Assembly: GCF_032999765.1 (NCBI RefSeq)
Contig: NZ_CP136051.1
Coordinates: 6,032,501 to 6,096,500 of the forward strand
Length of the DNA: 64,000 nt
DNA from: Imperialibacter roseus
Lineage (GTDB): Bacteria; Bacteroidota; Bacteroidia; Cytophagales; Cyclobacteriaceae
Reading direction: 5' to 3'
In this document: positions 51,981 through 60,446 of the stretch, piece by piece
How the letters are laid out: every line of letters starts with the position of its first letter
Numbering within the stretch: the stretch's first letter is position 1
Made by a program: the position numbers and the translations under genes
The notes under the pieces: generated by a model
What the model saw: only the letters and a program-made list of their open reading frames with translations
Databases searched by the model: none
What the model was told of the DNA's origin: nothing

Positions 51981-52718
51981 TCAGGAATTCACTTGTTCAC
52001 TGATTTTTCCAAATCTTCTTTCTCTTCTTTGGTACCCAACTATAGCCTCATAAAGATGCTCTCTTCTGAAGTCGGGCCAAAGCACTTCTGTAATAAACAA
52101 CTCGGTGTAAGCAACTTGCCAAAGTAAAAAATTACTTATGCGCATTTCCCCACTAGTCCTGATTAACAATTCCGGGTCAGGAATGCCCTTAGTGTCAAGG
52201 TAAGCGTCCAACAGCCCCTCCGTAATGTCTTCTGTGCTTCTATGCCCAGCCACGACATCCTGAGCTACTTTTTTGACAGCTTCTGTAATTTCCCACCTGC
52301 CACTGTAATTCAAGGCCAGTATCAGCGTCAGTCCATCATTGAACTGGGTTGCCTTCTTAGCATAGTCCAGATTTTCCTGCGCATCCTTTGGCAAGCTCAG
52401 AATGTTGCCTATCGACTTAAGCCTGATATTATTTTTCTGTAATGTTGGCAGCTCCTTTTTAATGGTGGACACCAACAATGACATCAATCCATTTACCTCC
52501 TCAATAGGCCTGGCCCAGTTCTCCGTTGAAAACGCATACAAAGTTAAATAATCGACGCCCAACTCTGCACTCCCTTCTGCGGCATCTCTCACTGCCTGTA
52601 TGGCATTCTGATGTCCGAATATCCTTGCAGCACCTCTCTTTTTAGCCCATCTACCGTTGCCATCCATAATGATGGCAATGTGGCGGGGAATAGCGTCTGA
52701 ATTAATCAATTCTTTCAT
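51981..52718 (-). CDS. uppS: Isoprenyl transferase (undecaprenyl diphosphate synthase)
   Basis: 245 residues. Extends farnesyl-PP with cis isoprene units to the peptidoglycan and O-antigen lipid carrier. The signature AIIMDGNGRWAKKRG with catalytic Asp19, LTLYAFSTENWARP, LALNYSGRWEI and DPELLIRTSGEMRISNFLLW are all in place. Full length. First gene of the bamA operon. Confidence 0.97.
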   Translation of the reverse strand: MKELINSDAIPRHIAIIMDGNGRWAKKRGAARIFGHQNAIQAVRDAAEGSAELGVDYLTLYAFSTENWARPIEEVNGLMSLLVSTIKKELPTLQKNNIRLKSIGNILSLPKDAQENLDYAKKATQFNDGLTLILALNYSGRWEITEAVKKVAQDVVAGHRSTEDITEGLLDAYLDTKGIPDPELLIRTSGEMRISNFLLWQVAYTELFITEVLWPDFRREHLYEAIVGYQRRERRFGKISEQVNS

Positions 52719-52750
52719 GCCCTAAGGGTCTCTCAGTGTCTAGCAAACCG

Positions 52751-52758
52751 CAAAGTTG
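52751..52758 (-). promoter_or_regulatory. Candidate -7 box for uppS-bamA operon
   Basis: CAACTTTG on the minus strand (TAnnTTTG with one mismatch), 32 bases before the uppS ATG. The upstream side is AT-rich, but no exact -33 box is visible. Confidence 0.3.
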
Positions 52759-52802
52759 CTAATTTTTAGCTAAATAAATAAGGAGAAATCTAAATAGGAG
52801 AG

Positions 52803-53540
52803 TCAATTATACTCATAACGGTTGGGAACATACCTGAAAGGACATGGAATTTCGTACAAAATATAGGTAATCGAGAACCCAGCGAAGTAGTACCAGTCCT
52901 TACTTTCCGGATTGCCGTACTGGTAGTTTTTCAATGTGATATCGCCATCGGACACGCTGTCCAAATAGTCGAAAAAGGTCTTTCTTAGTCCAAATTCTAA
53001 TCCTACAGCATATCTCTTGCCTACGAGCTGCTTAATACCAACCCCAAAGGGTATAACAGGTTGCAGTTTACTGAAGTCTGCTTTAGCCTCATCGTAGCCA
53101 AAGGTTCTGAAAATGCCAAAACCTGCAAAAAAGTAGGGCGAGAAGTAAACGTTGGTGTGTGGGTGCTTATAGTCCAGAAAATAGTACTCAAACACCGATG
53201 AGCCCTCAATTAACGTGATATCGAATGAATAGTCTCTATTGCTGCCTAGTATATCAACTGCCCGTTGATCGTCTCCTTTTATTTTGCCTGCCGTCAGCCC
53301 AAGCCTTACGCTTACGACGTTATTAACATTCATCCTGTAAAATGCGTTGAGCCCCGGAGTCCACCCCCTCAGCCTCAGTTTTGGGTTAAGATCCCCGGTA
53401 TAGCTAAGCATGCCCAACCCTCCACCAAATTCTGTGTATTGAGCAAGGGCCCTGCTGCTAAAAAAAATCACCAGCAGACTGGTGATTAATGATATGTAAA
53501 CTCTGTTTTTCAACTTCCCAATATTATCTGAATTTAGCAC
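52803..53540 (-). CDS. PorG-like (DUF6089) T9SS outer-membrane barrel, paralogue 2
   Basis: 245 residues. Signal peptide (ISLITSLLVIFFSSRALAQ), then YTEFGGGLGMLSYTGDLNP, the DUF6089 start motif. Strand patterns and VGLEFGLRKTFFDYLDSVS (gene end similar to LLFFDYIDDLSGRYVD in the neighbour) mark the PorG-like family, an outer-membrane part of the T9SS that binds the PorK/PorN ring. Its start overlaps the end of paralogue 1 by 17 bases. Confidence 0.87.
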   Translation of the reverse strand: MLNSDNIGKLKNRVYISLITSLLVIFFSSRALAQYTEFGGGLGMLSYTGDLNPKLRLRGWTPGLNAFYRMNVNNVVSVRLGLTAGKIKGDDQRAVDILGSNRDYSFDITLIEGSSVFEYYFLDYKHPHTNVYFSPYFFAGFGIFRTFGYDEAKADFSKLQPVIPFGVGIKQLVGKRYAVGLEFGLRKTFFDYLDSVSDGDITLKNYQYGNPESKDWYYFAGFSITYILYEIPCPFRYVPNRYEYN

Positions 53541-54618
53541 TCCGGCGAACTTTGCCGAACACGTACATTAAACGTATCTGGGTGACAATATATTGGTCGT
53601 TGTTGTTGGGATTTCCTCTTATGTCGTCTTCGAAGCCCCAGCCAGCTATAGTTGGATAAGGCTGACCATCAATTTGGGACACCTTAGTGCTCGTTCCACC
53701 ATAGGCTTCGGTGACCAAAGTCAGCTGTCGGGGCTGACCAGATGCCGAAGTGGCTTCACGAGACCTGTCGGCCATGGTGCGGGCAAGCTCATTTGTACCG
53801 AAAGCTCCCGGATCCACGTATCTGCCGCTCAAGTCATCAATATAATCGAAGAAAAGAAGTCGATACCCTATTTCGAAGGCAGCGTCGAAAGGACCGGGCA
53901 GTCTAAATCTTGACCCTATGCCAAACGGGATCGCATACGAAAGCGACTTATAGGGCTTGATATCATACTGATCGCTGTTTTGACCTTCAGTGCCCAAATC
54001 TTTTAGAGAAACCCATTTTCCTGCTTCCGCAAGTGGATTGCCGTCATTGCCAAGCTCCGGGACAAGTCCTTTGGGGTTATGAAGGAAAGCCGCCCCCCCT
54101 GCAAATACGTAAGGAGCGAAAGGTAGCCTTGAACCTGCACCACCCTCGTTTGGAAATATGTCCATCTCCAGAATAACAGATAGCTCCTTCACATCATTTC
54201 TGAAAGAAAGGTTTCTGGTGTACCTTGGGAGGCTTTCCGTTAGCGTAGGATCAGCCGAGTCAAAATCATCGGATTTCAATCTTACCCAGTTAAAACTAGA
54301 TCGAATACCAACCATTTTGTGCGCCCTGTAAGTATGCGTAATACCAAAACCCGGCCTGGTAAAAGAAATATCCGTGCTTACAGCCCTGGAAAGCGGCGCT
54401 ATATCGCCAAAATAGTTTGATGCATTCAAATTTACTCCAAGTGAGTGATAGCTCTTGAACCGGGACACGCCGCCACTAATCCGGCCACCCCTGTAGGAAG
54501 ACATAGCTTTGTTTCTTTGTAACCTGGCTTTGCTTCTTCTATTGTACTGACCAAACGCATCTTCGCTTGCGAGGAGTGCAGGAACCAAAATGATAAGTAC
54601 GAGAATAAACTTCTTCAT
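53524..54618 (-). CDS. PorG-like (DUF6089) T9SS outer-membrane barrel, paralogue 1
   Basis: 364 residues from ATG 54618 (54630 also possible). Signal peptide (MKKFILVLIILVPALLASED..), a basic linker (YNRRSKARLQRNKAM), then SLGVNLNASNYFGDIAPLS and a barrel with EIGYRLLFFDYIDDLSGRYV. It carries an extra extracellular-type insertion (about 245-340: ATSASGQPRQLTLVTEAYGG) absent from paralogue 2. It ends RRSAKFR. Which of the two is the functional PorG cannot be decided here. Confidence 0.87.
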   Translation of the reverse strand: MKKFILVLIILVPALLASEDAFGQYNRRSKARLQRNKAMSSYRGGRISGGVSRFKSYHSLGVNLNASNYFGDIAPLSRAVSTDISFTRPGFGITHTYRAHKMVGIRSSFNWVRLKSDDFDSADPTLTESLPRYTRNLSFRNDVKELSVILEMDIFPNEGGAGSRLPFAPYVFAGGAAFLHNPKGLVPELGNDGNPLAEAGKWVSLKDLGTEGQNSDQYDIKPYKSLSYAIPFGIGSRFRLPGPFDAAFEIGYRLLFFDYIDDLSGRYVDPGAFGTNELARTMADRSREATSASGQPRQLTLVTEAYGGTSTKVSQIDGQPYPTIAGWGFEDDIRGNPNNNDQYIVTQIRLMYVFGKVRRSAKFR

Positions 54619-54671
54619 TGAAGAGTCCAATTTTTTTGTAAAAGTAGTAAAAAAGGAAAGCTGGACTAAAA

Positions 54672-55547
54672 TTAATTTCTAAGATCAAAGCCCCAATTTA
54701 GCTTATTCCTTAGTGTATCCAAAAACGAGTAACCATGGAGTTGGATCAATTTGGCTCTGAAATCCTCCTTCCTCACCGACATTTCTACCGAAGAATCAAC
54801 CGTATGTGACCGTGAATCCAAAGAGGCCAGGAAGTTTCTTCCCCTGCTTTCTATAACGAACGAAATGACACTTTCGTCGGGAACAATCAACGGACGAACA
54901 TTCAAATTGTGAGGACTAACCGGGGTTATAACAAAATTGTTTGAATGAGGTAGAATAACAGGCCCACCGCAACTAAGGGAATAGCCCGTGGAGCCTGTTG
55001 GTGTGGAAACCATCAGTCCGTCAGCCCAATAGGAATTAAGGTACTCCCCATTTATATAACACTTGACTGTGATCATTGAAGAGGTATCCTTCTTCGTAAT
55101 TGTGAATTCGTTCAAAGCAAAACTTGTGTCGCCAAACACCTCCTTATTCGTTTCCAGTCTCAGAAGTGTTCTGTAGTCGTAGGTAAACCGTTGCTCAAAA
55201 AAAGATGTCAAGGCGCTCTGAATATCCAGTTTTGAGATGTTTGCCAGAAAGCCTAATCTGCCGGTGTTAATTCCCAAAATTGGTGTTTCTGCATGCTTCA
55301 CATAGGTGACAGTTTCAAGCAATGTCCCGTCTCCACCTAAGCTTATAATAGCATCTAATGGCTCCATGGGATTCGTTTTACTGAGGTCTTGACCATCTGG
55401 CAAGTCAAAGCCGGCTTTGGTAGCGTGCTTCCTAAATATCTGCGAAACAACTAATTCTACATTTCTATCTTGAAGAAACGAGATGACCTCCTGAATAAAT
55501 GGAATGGTATCACTGTTGAATTTATGACCATGGAGGGCTATTCTCAT
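54672..55547 (-). CDS. nadK: NAD kinase
   Basis: 291 residues. Phosphorylates NAD to NADP. GGDGTLLETVTYV (catalytic Asp of GGDG), INTGRLGFLANI, LNEFTITKKDTSSM and STPTGSTGYSLSCGGP are the NadK motifs. Length normal. 25 bases after the CBS gene's stop; the CBS-nadK-porG order is common in Bacteroidota. Confidence 0.97.
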   Translation of the reverse strand: MRIALHGHKFNSDTIPFIQEVISFLQDRNVELVVSQIFRKHATKAGFDLPDGQDLSKTNPMEPLDAIISLGGDGTLLETVTYVKHAETPILGINTGRLGFLANISKLDIQSALTSFFEQRFTYDYRTLLRLETNKEVFGDTSFALNEFTITKKDTSSMITVKCYINGEYLNSYWADGLMVSTPTGSTGYSLSCGGPVILPHSNNFVITPVSPHNLNVRPLIVPDESVISFVIESRGRNFLASLDSRSHTVDSSVEMSVRKEDFRAKLIQLHGYSFLDTLRNKLNWGFDLRN

Positions 55548-55572
55548 ATCGGGTTAACTAATTGTGCTGGCT

Positions 55573-56238
55573 CTAAATGCCCAGGTATTTCATTAAAATG
55601 TCCATCCTCTCCTGTTCGTCAACAGCCTCTGGAGCATTATTAAATTTAGCCACTATTTGATACCCAAACCTTTCCAAAGTAGCCTGCACCCGGGTGAGGT
55701 CTTCGAGGTTGATTTTGATTGTAAGGCTCACTTTTGAAGAATCATTTGGGTCGTCAGTAAGGTATGAGCTGAGAATCTTGCCGTTGTCCGATTCTATGAG
55801 CCGGCTAATTTCTGCCAGAGAATAATCTATTTGCTTCATCGAAAGCACAAGAATGCCCCCATGACTTTTTATCGAAGATGTCATGGCAAATGCCTGAATA
55901 ACATCTTCCAGTGTAATTACACCAAGGTAGGTGCCAACGTTGTCCGTTACCGCCACAAGCGACAATCCATTGTTGTCGCAGGCCTTTATCACATCATAGT
56001 AGTGCTGCGATTGATCTACTTTACATTTAACCCCTTGTAAATTATAGTCTGCTACTCTTGGCAGGGCTCCATTCAATTCGAGGATAGTATCTTCATTAAT
56101 AAACCCCAAAAACTCTCCCTTCTCAACGACGGGAAGTTCCGTGGAATGCAGTTCTTCCATCCACAGAATTGCTTTCTGAATTTCGTCACTCAGCTTGAGT
56201 GGGGGTATCATGTAATTGATAAGATCACTTGCTATCAT
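55573..56238 (-). CDS. CBS-domain protein
   Basis: 221 residues. Two CBS motifs (about 5-55 and 75-125): LVAVTDNVGTYLGVITLEDV is the typical end of CBS2. The C-terminal ~80 residues (GGILVLSMKQIDYSLAEISR..VSLTIKINLEDLTRVQAT) form an ACT-like domain. CBS pairs sense adenosine nucleotides, so it may regulate nadK or the local genes (inference). Its ATG overlaps the end of the hydrolase gene by four bases. Confidence 0.9.
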   Translation of the reverse strand: MIASDLINYMIPPLKLSDEIQKAILWMEELHSTELPVVEKGEFLGFINEDTILELNGALPRVADYNLQGVKCKVDQSQHYYDVIKACDNNGLSLVAVTDNVGTYLGVITLEDVIQAFAMTSSIKSHGGILVLSMKQIDYSLAEISRLIESDNGKILSSYLTDDPNDSSKVSLTIKINLEDLTRVQATLERFGYQIVAKFNNAPEAVDEQERMDILMKYLGI

Positions 56239-57005
56239 GCAGCTTCATTTAGCAGAAACTCACTTAATATATCGTTAAACTTATCAGGGTGTTCCATCAT
56301 TGGGGCGTGGCAACACTTGTCGATGAACCTAAGAGTTGAATTGGGTATCAGTCTGTTAAATTCATGTGCTACCTCCGGAGGAGTGATGGTGTCGTTAAGC
56401 CCCCAAACCAGAAGCGTAGGTATTTTAATAGATGGCACTTCTTTGGCCATATTGTGGCGCTGAGCAGATTTTGCTATGGCCACTATGCGCATACATTTTG
56501 GGATGCTTTTGGTTGTCTCAAAAACCTCCTCAATATAATCTGGCGTGGCCGTTTTTGGATCGTAGAAAGTGTACTCCACCCTTTCCTTAATGTACTCATA
56601 GCTTCCCCTCTTTGGAAACGAGCCGCCCATAGAGTTTTCGAAAAGTCCGGAGCTACCAGTGAGTATCATTTTCTTCACCTTGCTCTTATTTGCAAGGGTA
56701 TATATCAGCGCTATATGGCCTCCAAGTGAATTGCCCATCAACGTAAAATCTTTGAGTCCCATCATTTCGACGAAACCCTCAAGGTATTCGACTAATCCAT
56801 CGAGGCCAGCTTCTCTAATCGGCATTTCGTAGATGGGAAGCATGGGAATGACGACTCTGTGCGTCTTGGAAAACCGGCGAACTACACTATCCCAGTTACT
56901 AAGTGCGCCAAAAAGGCCATGAAGAAGCAAAAGCGTTTCGCCCTTGCCCTCATCGATATACGGATAGTTATTCTGTGTTTTTAGTTCTATGTTCATTCTG
57001 ATCAC
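56235..57005 (-). CDS. Alpha/beta hydrolase
   Basis: 256 residues (ATG 57005, or 56996). Oxyanion region LLLHGLFGALSNWD, nucleophile elbow MGNSLGGHIALIY (Ser in GNSLGG), VWGLNDTITP (acid region) and CCHAPMMEHPDKF (His). Similar to esterases and C-C hydrolases. Substrate unknown. It leads the CBS-nadK run and its TGA overlaps the CBS start. Confidence 0.9.
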   Translation of the reverse strand: MIRMNIELKTQNNYPYIDEGKGETLLLLHGLFGALSNWDSVVRRFSKTHRVVIPMLPIYEMPIREAGLDGLVEYLEGFVEMMGLKDFTLMGNSLGGHIALIYTLANKSKVKKMILTGSSGLFENSMGGSFPKRGSYEYIKERVEYTFYDPKTATPDYIEEVFETTKSIPKCMRIVAIAKSAQRHNMAKEVPSIKIPTLLVWGLNDTITPPEVAHEFNRLIPNSTLRFIDKCCHAPMMEHPDKFNDILSEFLLNEAA

Positions 57006-57071
57006 TGAATTAACCCAATATAGATAAAATCCGTTCTGAGATAAAGTTTTTTATTGATGTGTTGCTCAAGC

Positions 57072-57647
57072 CTAAACAATTCTTAGCCTAGTCAATGCTA
57101 AAATATAGGCTTGCCTCTCTGCAGGCTGTTGCTCCGCAGGGGTTAGTTTCTCAAAAAACTCCTTGACAAACGGCAACACTACAGAAATAGTGTCGATCAT
57201 CCACGGAGCGAGGCTCACCACAAAGGGGTAAATTTTGGCTCCCTCGACGTATTCATCAGCTAGCTGAAACCCAAAAAAGGTCAGCAGCCAAAGCAGGAAG
57301 CTTAAGGCCAAAGCCCATTTCAAAATTCCAGCCAGCGACCCGGCCAGGTCGTCGAAGCTTCCGAGCAAAGTTAAGTCAATCGTTTTTTTAAGGGCCAGGC
57401 CAATAAGGTTAACGGCGAGCACGATGACGACAAACACGATAATGAAAGAGATGACAGGAATAAGCCCCGGGACTTTAGTGAAGTATCCGTCGAGGAAGCT
57501 CGCCACCAGTGGGGTGAATTGAAACCCGCCAATAATCCCCAAAATGAAGGCAAACAGGCCGACAATTTCCAACAGAAGTCCTTTTTGGAAGCCCCGAAAC
57601 GCTCCAAGAACAAGGATAATAAGAATGACTATGTCAATAACTCTCAA
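57072..57647 (-). CDS. CvpA-family membrane protein
   Basis: 191 residues with four membrane segments. VIDIVILIILVLGAFRGFQKGLL at the start is the CvpA hallmark. CvpA homologues are tied to colicin V export and envelope homeostasis; the role here is unknown. Five bases after the GatB/YqeY gene, thus cotranscribed. Confidence 0.92.
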   Translation of the reverse strand: MRVIDIVILIILVLGAFRGFQKGLLLEIVGLFAFILGIIGGFQFTPLVASFLDGYFTKVPGLIPVISFIIVFVVIVLAVNLIGLALKKTIDLTLLGSFDDLAGSLAGILKWALALSFLLWLLTFFGFQLADEYVEGAKIYPFVVSLAPWMIDTISVVLPFVKEFFEKLTPAEQQPAERQAYILALTRLRIV

Positions 57648-57652
57648 CGGAC

Positions 57653-58105
57653 TTACTTGCTTAATAGCTCTTTAACCAGCGTTGAGATCAATTTACCGTC
57701 GGCTTTTCCAGCCAATGCTTTCGTAGCTGCACCCATCACTTTGCCCATGTCCTGAGGACTGGAGGCACCCACTTGAGCAATTATTTTTGCAACCTCCGAC
57801 TTCACTTCCTCTTCTGAAAGCTGCTTTGGCAAAAATTCATTGATAACATCCAGCTCCGCCTGCTCCTTTTCTGCCAAATCGGGCCGATTCTGTTCTTCAA
57901 AAATGGCCAGTGAGTCTTTTCTCTGCTTGGCGGCCTTGGTCAAAATAGCCATCTCTGCTGCCTGGTCAAGCTCTGCTTTGGCACCCTTTTCAGACTCCGC
58001 CAGCAAAATCAGCGACTTGATAGCTCTCAGCGCCCTCAGCCTTTCTGAGTTTTTGCTTAGCATGGCTTGTTTTATATCTCCGTCGATTTGGGTTTTAAGG
58101 CTCAT
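57653..58105 (-). CDS. GatB/YqeY domain protein
   Basis: 150 residues. SLKTQIDGDIKQAMLSKNSE and RLRALRAIKSLILLAESEKG, then ELDVINEFLPKQLSEEEVK and DMGKVMGAATKALAGKADGK: the YqeY (GatB C-terminal-like) family, which may bind tRNA or tRNA-like RNA. A free-standing protein of normal length. Divergent from pdxJ with a 63-bp gap. Confidence 0.93.
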   Translation of the reverse strand: MSLKTQIDGDIKQAMLSKNSERLRALRAIKSLILLAESEKGAKAELDQAAEMAILTKAAKQRKDSLAIFEEQNRPDLAEKEQAELDVINEFLPKQLSEEEVKSEVAKIIAQVGASSPQDMGKVMGAATKALAGKADGKLISTLVKELLSK

Positions 58106-58112
58106 ATCTGAA

Positions 58113-58140
58113 TTTTTTAAAATCGTTATTGGTTAATTTG
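58113..58140 (+). promoter_or_regulatory. Candidate pdxJ promoter
   Basis: A T6 tract (58113-58118) and TTAATTTG (58133-58140), 28 bases before the pdxJ ATG. One mismatch to TAnnTTTG. The layout is like that before rfbA and metK. Confidence 0.4.
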
Positions 58141-58168
58141 CAGCAAAGTTATACAAATCAGTATAAGA

Positions 58169-58882
58169 ATGACCAGGCTCAGTGTTAACATAAATAAAGT
58201 AGCCACGCTCAGAAATGCCAGAGGAGCAAATAATCCGGACGTGGTAAAGGTTGCAAAAGACTGCGAGGTCTTCGGCGCACAGGGAATCACTGTACACCCA
58301 CGGCCGGATGAAAGGCATATTCGCCATAGCGACGTGCTTGAGCTTTCGAAGGTGGTGACCACAGAATTTAATATTGAAGGGTACCCCGACAGACGGTTTA
58401 TCGATCTGGTAAAAACAGTAAAGCCTGCGCAAGCCACTTTGGTTCCGGATCCACCTGAAGCAATCACATCAAACACCGGTTGGGATACGCTGAAACACCA
58501 GGCTTTCCTTGCTGAAGTCTCAGCAGAACTCCACACTGCTGGCGTAAGGGTCTCCATTTTCCTCAATCCAGACGTAAAATTAGTGGACGCTGCAGCCAAA
58601 AGTGGAGCGGACAGAATAGAGCTCTATACCGAGCCATACGCCACGCATTATCATAGCAACCGGGAAAAAGCTATCGCTTCTTATATCGAAACAGCAAAGC
58701 TGGCAAAATCTGCCGGGCTTGGCATTAATGCAGGCCATGACCTTGACTTACACAACCTGGCCTATTTGGTACAGCAAATTCCAGCAATTGACGAAGTATC
58801 CATTGGGCATGCGCTGATCTGCGATGCCTTGTACTATGGGCTGGAAAACACTATCCAAATGTATCTGCGCCAGTTAACTTAA
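58169..58882 (+). CDS. pdxJ: Pyridoxine 5'-phosphate synthase
   Basis: 237 residues. Joins 1-deoxyxylulose-5-phosphate and 3-amino-2-oxopropyl phosphate to pyridoxine phosphate (vitamin B6). Motifs: [50 protein letters not shown] and [15 protein letters not shown]. Length normal. Followed after four bases by a hydrolase gene and then a methyltransferase gene, so probably one operon. Confidence 0.97.
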   Translation: MTRLSVNINKVATLRNARGANNPDVVKVAKDCEVFGAQGITVHPRPDERHIRHSDVLELSKVVTTEFNIEGYPDRRFIDLVKTVKPAQATLVPDPPEAITSNTGWDTLKHQAFLAEVSAELHTAGVRVSIFLNPDVKLVDAAAKSGADRIELYTEPYATHYHSNREKAIASYIETAKLAKSAGLGINAGHDLDLHNLAYLVQQIPAIDEVSIGHALICDALYYGLENTIQMYLRQLT

Positions 58883-58886
58883 AACT

Positions 58887-59651
58887 ATGAGTGACAAAAA
58901 GCTATTCTTTAGAAAACTGGGACAGGGAAAACCACTTATTATTTTGCACGGGCTTTTTGGAGCCTCAGACAACTGGTTGACCATTGGCAAGTCATTGTCC
59001 GAACATTTTGAGGTTTATCTGGTCGATCAGAGAAACCATGGGCAGTCGTTCCATGACCCAGCGCACAATTTTGATGTGATGGCGGAAGACCTGGGCAACT
59101 TTATAAAGGAAAATAATATTACTCAGCCGATTGTTCTTGGGCATTCAATGGGCGGCAAGGTGGCTATGAACTATGCGTTGAGCCACCCGGGCAAGGTTGA
59201 GAAGCTGGTTGTTGTAGACATTTCACCTCGTGGTTACAAAGTCCACCATGACAAAATACTGGAAGGGCTAAAGTCTATTGACCTTGGCTCTTTGGAGTCA
59301 AGAAAAGAGGCAGACGATCGGCTGGCCAAATATGTTCCGAATGTGGGCGAAAGGCAGTTTCTGCTAAAAAGCCTTAGCCGAACCGGTGACGGATTCGAAT
59401 GGAAAATAAACGTGGCTGCCATTGATAACAATATAGGACTGATTGTGGGGGAAATAGACGGAGAGCCGAATCCAGTTCCCACCCTTTTCATTGACGGCGA
59501 GAACTCTAACTACATTCGGGACATTGACCTTCCGATTATCAAGAAGCTTTTTCCTGACAGCCAGGTTGTCACTATTAAAAATGCCGGACACTGGGTGCAT
59601 GCCGAGCAGCCTGAAGCCTTTCTTGAGACATTGATGGCCTTTCTATCGTAG
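58887..59651 (+). CDS. Alpha/beta fold hydrolase (YbfF-like)
   Basis: 254 residues. ILHGLFGASDNWLTIGKSL, LVDQRNHGQSFHD, VLGHSMGGKVAMNYAL (nucleophile Ser in GHSMGG), VDISPRGY and AGHWVHAEQPEAF (catalytic His). Resembles the YbfF esterase group. Substrate unknown. Second gene of the pdxJ run. Only weakly similar to the 56235-57005 hydrolase. Confidence 0.93.
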   Translation: MSDKKLFFRKLGQGKPLIILHGLFGASDNWLTIGKSLSEHFEVYLVDQRNHGQSFHDPAHNFDVMAEDLGNFIKENNITQPIVLGHSMGGKVAMNYALSHPGKVEKLVVVDISPRGYKVHHDKILEGLKSIDLGSLESRKEADDRLAKYVPNVGERQFLLKSLSRTGDGFEWKINVAAIDNNIGLIVGEIDGEPNPVPTLFIDGENSNYIRDIDLPIIKKLFPDSQVVTIKNAGHWVHAEQPEAFLETLMAFLS

Positions 59652-59659
59652 CAGAGCAC

Positions 59660-60367
59660 ATGAGCGCTGGAAAATTGTACCTCGTACCAAGTCCACTTTC
59701 CGACAACAGGGTTGATCTGATAATAAATGGTCAGGTTAAAGAAATAATTTCCTCCCTCAACTGGTTCTTCGCTGAGAACATCAGAACCTCCAGAAGGTTT
59801 ATCAGCACCCTGAATTTAGGCAGGCCTATCGAATCGCTGCATTTTGCTGAGCTCAACAAAGACACTGAGGATGCAGAAGTATCAAAGCTTATGGACATTG
59901 TCACTTCCGGCGAAAATGCCGGAGTCATTTCTGAAGCTGGCTGCCCTGGTATAGCCGACCCAGGAGCTAAAATAGTCGCTCTTGCACACCGAAAAGGAGT
60001 GGAGGTCATCCCACTGGTTGGTCCTTCGTCTATCTTTTTGGCGTTAATGGGTTCCGGGTTTTCTGGTCAGTCATTTACCTTCCATGGATATTTACCGATC
60101 GATAAGAAAGCAGCGCAGGACAAGATAAAGCAAATGGAGAAAGAGGTTGTGCAATTCGGTACAACTCAAATTTTTATGGAAACGCCCTACAGAAACAACC
60201 AGTTGTTGGAGGTAATCATCAATACCTGCCAAAATCACTCGCTTTTATGCATCGCAAGCAATATAACAGGAGAGACAGAGTTTATCCAAACCAAGAAAAT
60301 TTCTGACTGGAAGGGTAAACACCCAAATTTGCACAAAATACCAACTGTTTTTCTGCTTGGAAAATAA
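59660..60367 (+). CDS. Tetrapyrrole-methylase-fold SAM-dependent methyltransferase (RsmI-related)
   Basis: 235 residues. GKLYLVPSPLSDN at the start, SEAGCPGIADPGAKIVALAH (SAM-binding loop), PLVGPSSIFLALMGSGFSGQ and FMETPYRNNQLLEVI. These match the short RsmI-like group that in Bacteroidota stands apart from true RsmI (16S rRNA 2'-O-methyltransferase). Its target is not certain. Eight bases after the hydrolase gene. Confidence 0.88.
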   Translation: MSAGKLYLVPSPLSDNRVDLIINGQVKEIISSLNWFFAENIRTSRRFISTLNLGRPIESLHFAELNKDTEDAEVSKLMDIVTSGENAGVISEAGCPGIADPGAKIVALAHRKGVEVIPLVGPSSIFLALMGSGFSGQSFTFHGYLPIDKKAAQDKIKQMEKEVVQFGTTQIFMETPYRNNQLLEVIINTCQNHSLLCIASNITGETEFIQTKKISDWKGKHPNLHKIPTVFLLGK

Positions 60368-60368
60368 T

Positions 60369-60388
60369 ACCTGGGCCTCAGGTTTTTA
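60369..60388 (+). terminator. Weak terminator after the methyltransferase gene
   Basis: ACCTG-GGCCT-CAGGT followed by TTTTT, two bases after the stop. The stem is only 5 bp; the T-run is shared with the metK promoter region. Confidence 0.45.
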
Positions 60389-60413
60389 AATAAGGAAAGC
60401 TCCGCTAAATTTG
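60384..60413 (+). promoter_or_regulatory. Candidate metK promoter
   Basis: TTTT (60384-60387), an 18-base spacer and TAAATTTG (60406-60413), an exact match to the Bacteroidota -7 box TAnnTTTG. It predicts a 5' UTR of about 27 bases, too short for a SAM riboswitch. Confidence 0.6.
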
Positions 60414-60446
60414 CACGCTTTAAAATCAGACAACAAAGAAAAACAA

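Noticed and set aside
60368-60446. Possible SAM riboswitch before metK
   Set aside because: The leader after the predicted start is only ~27 bases and no SAM-box fold is visible.
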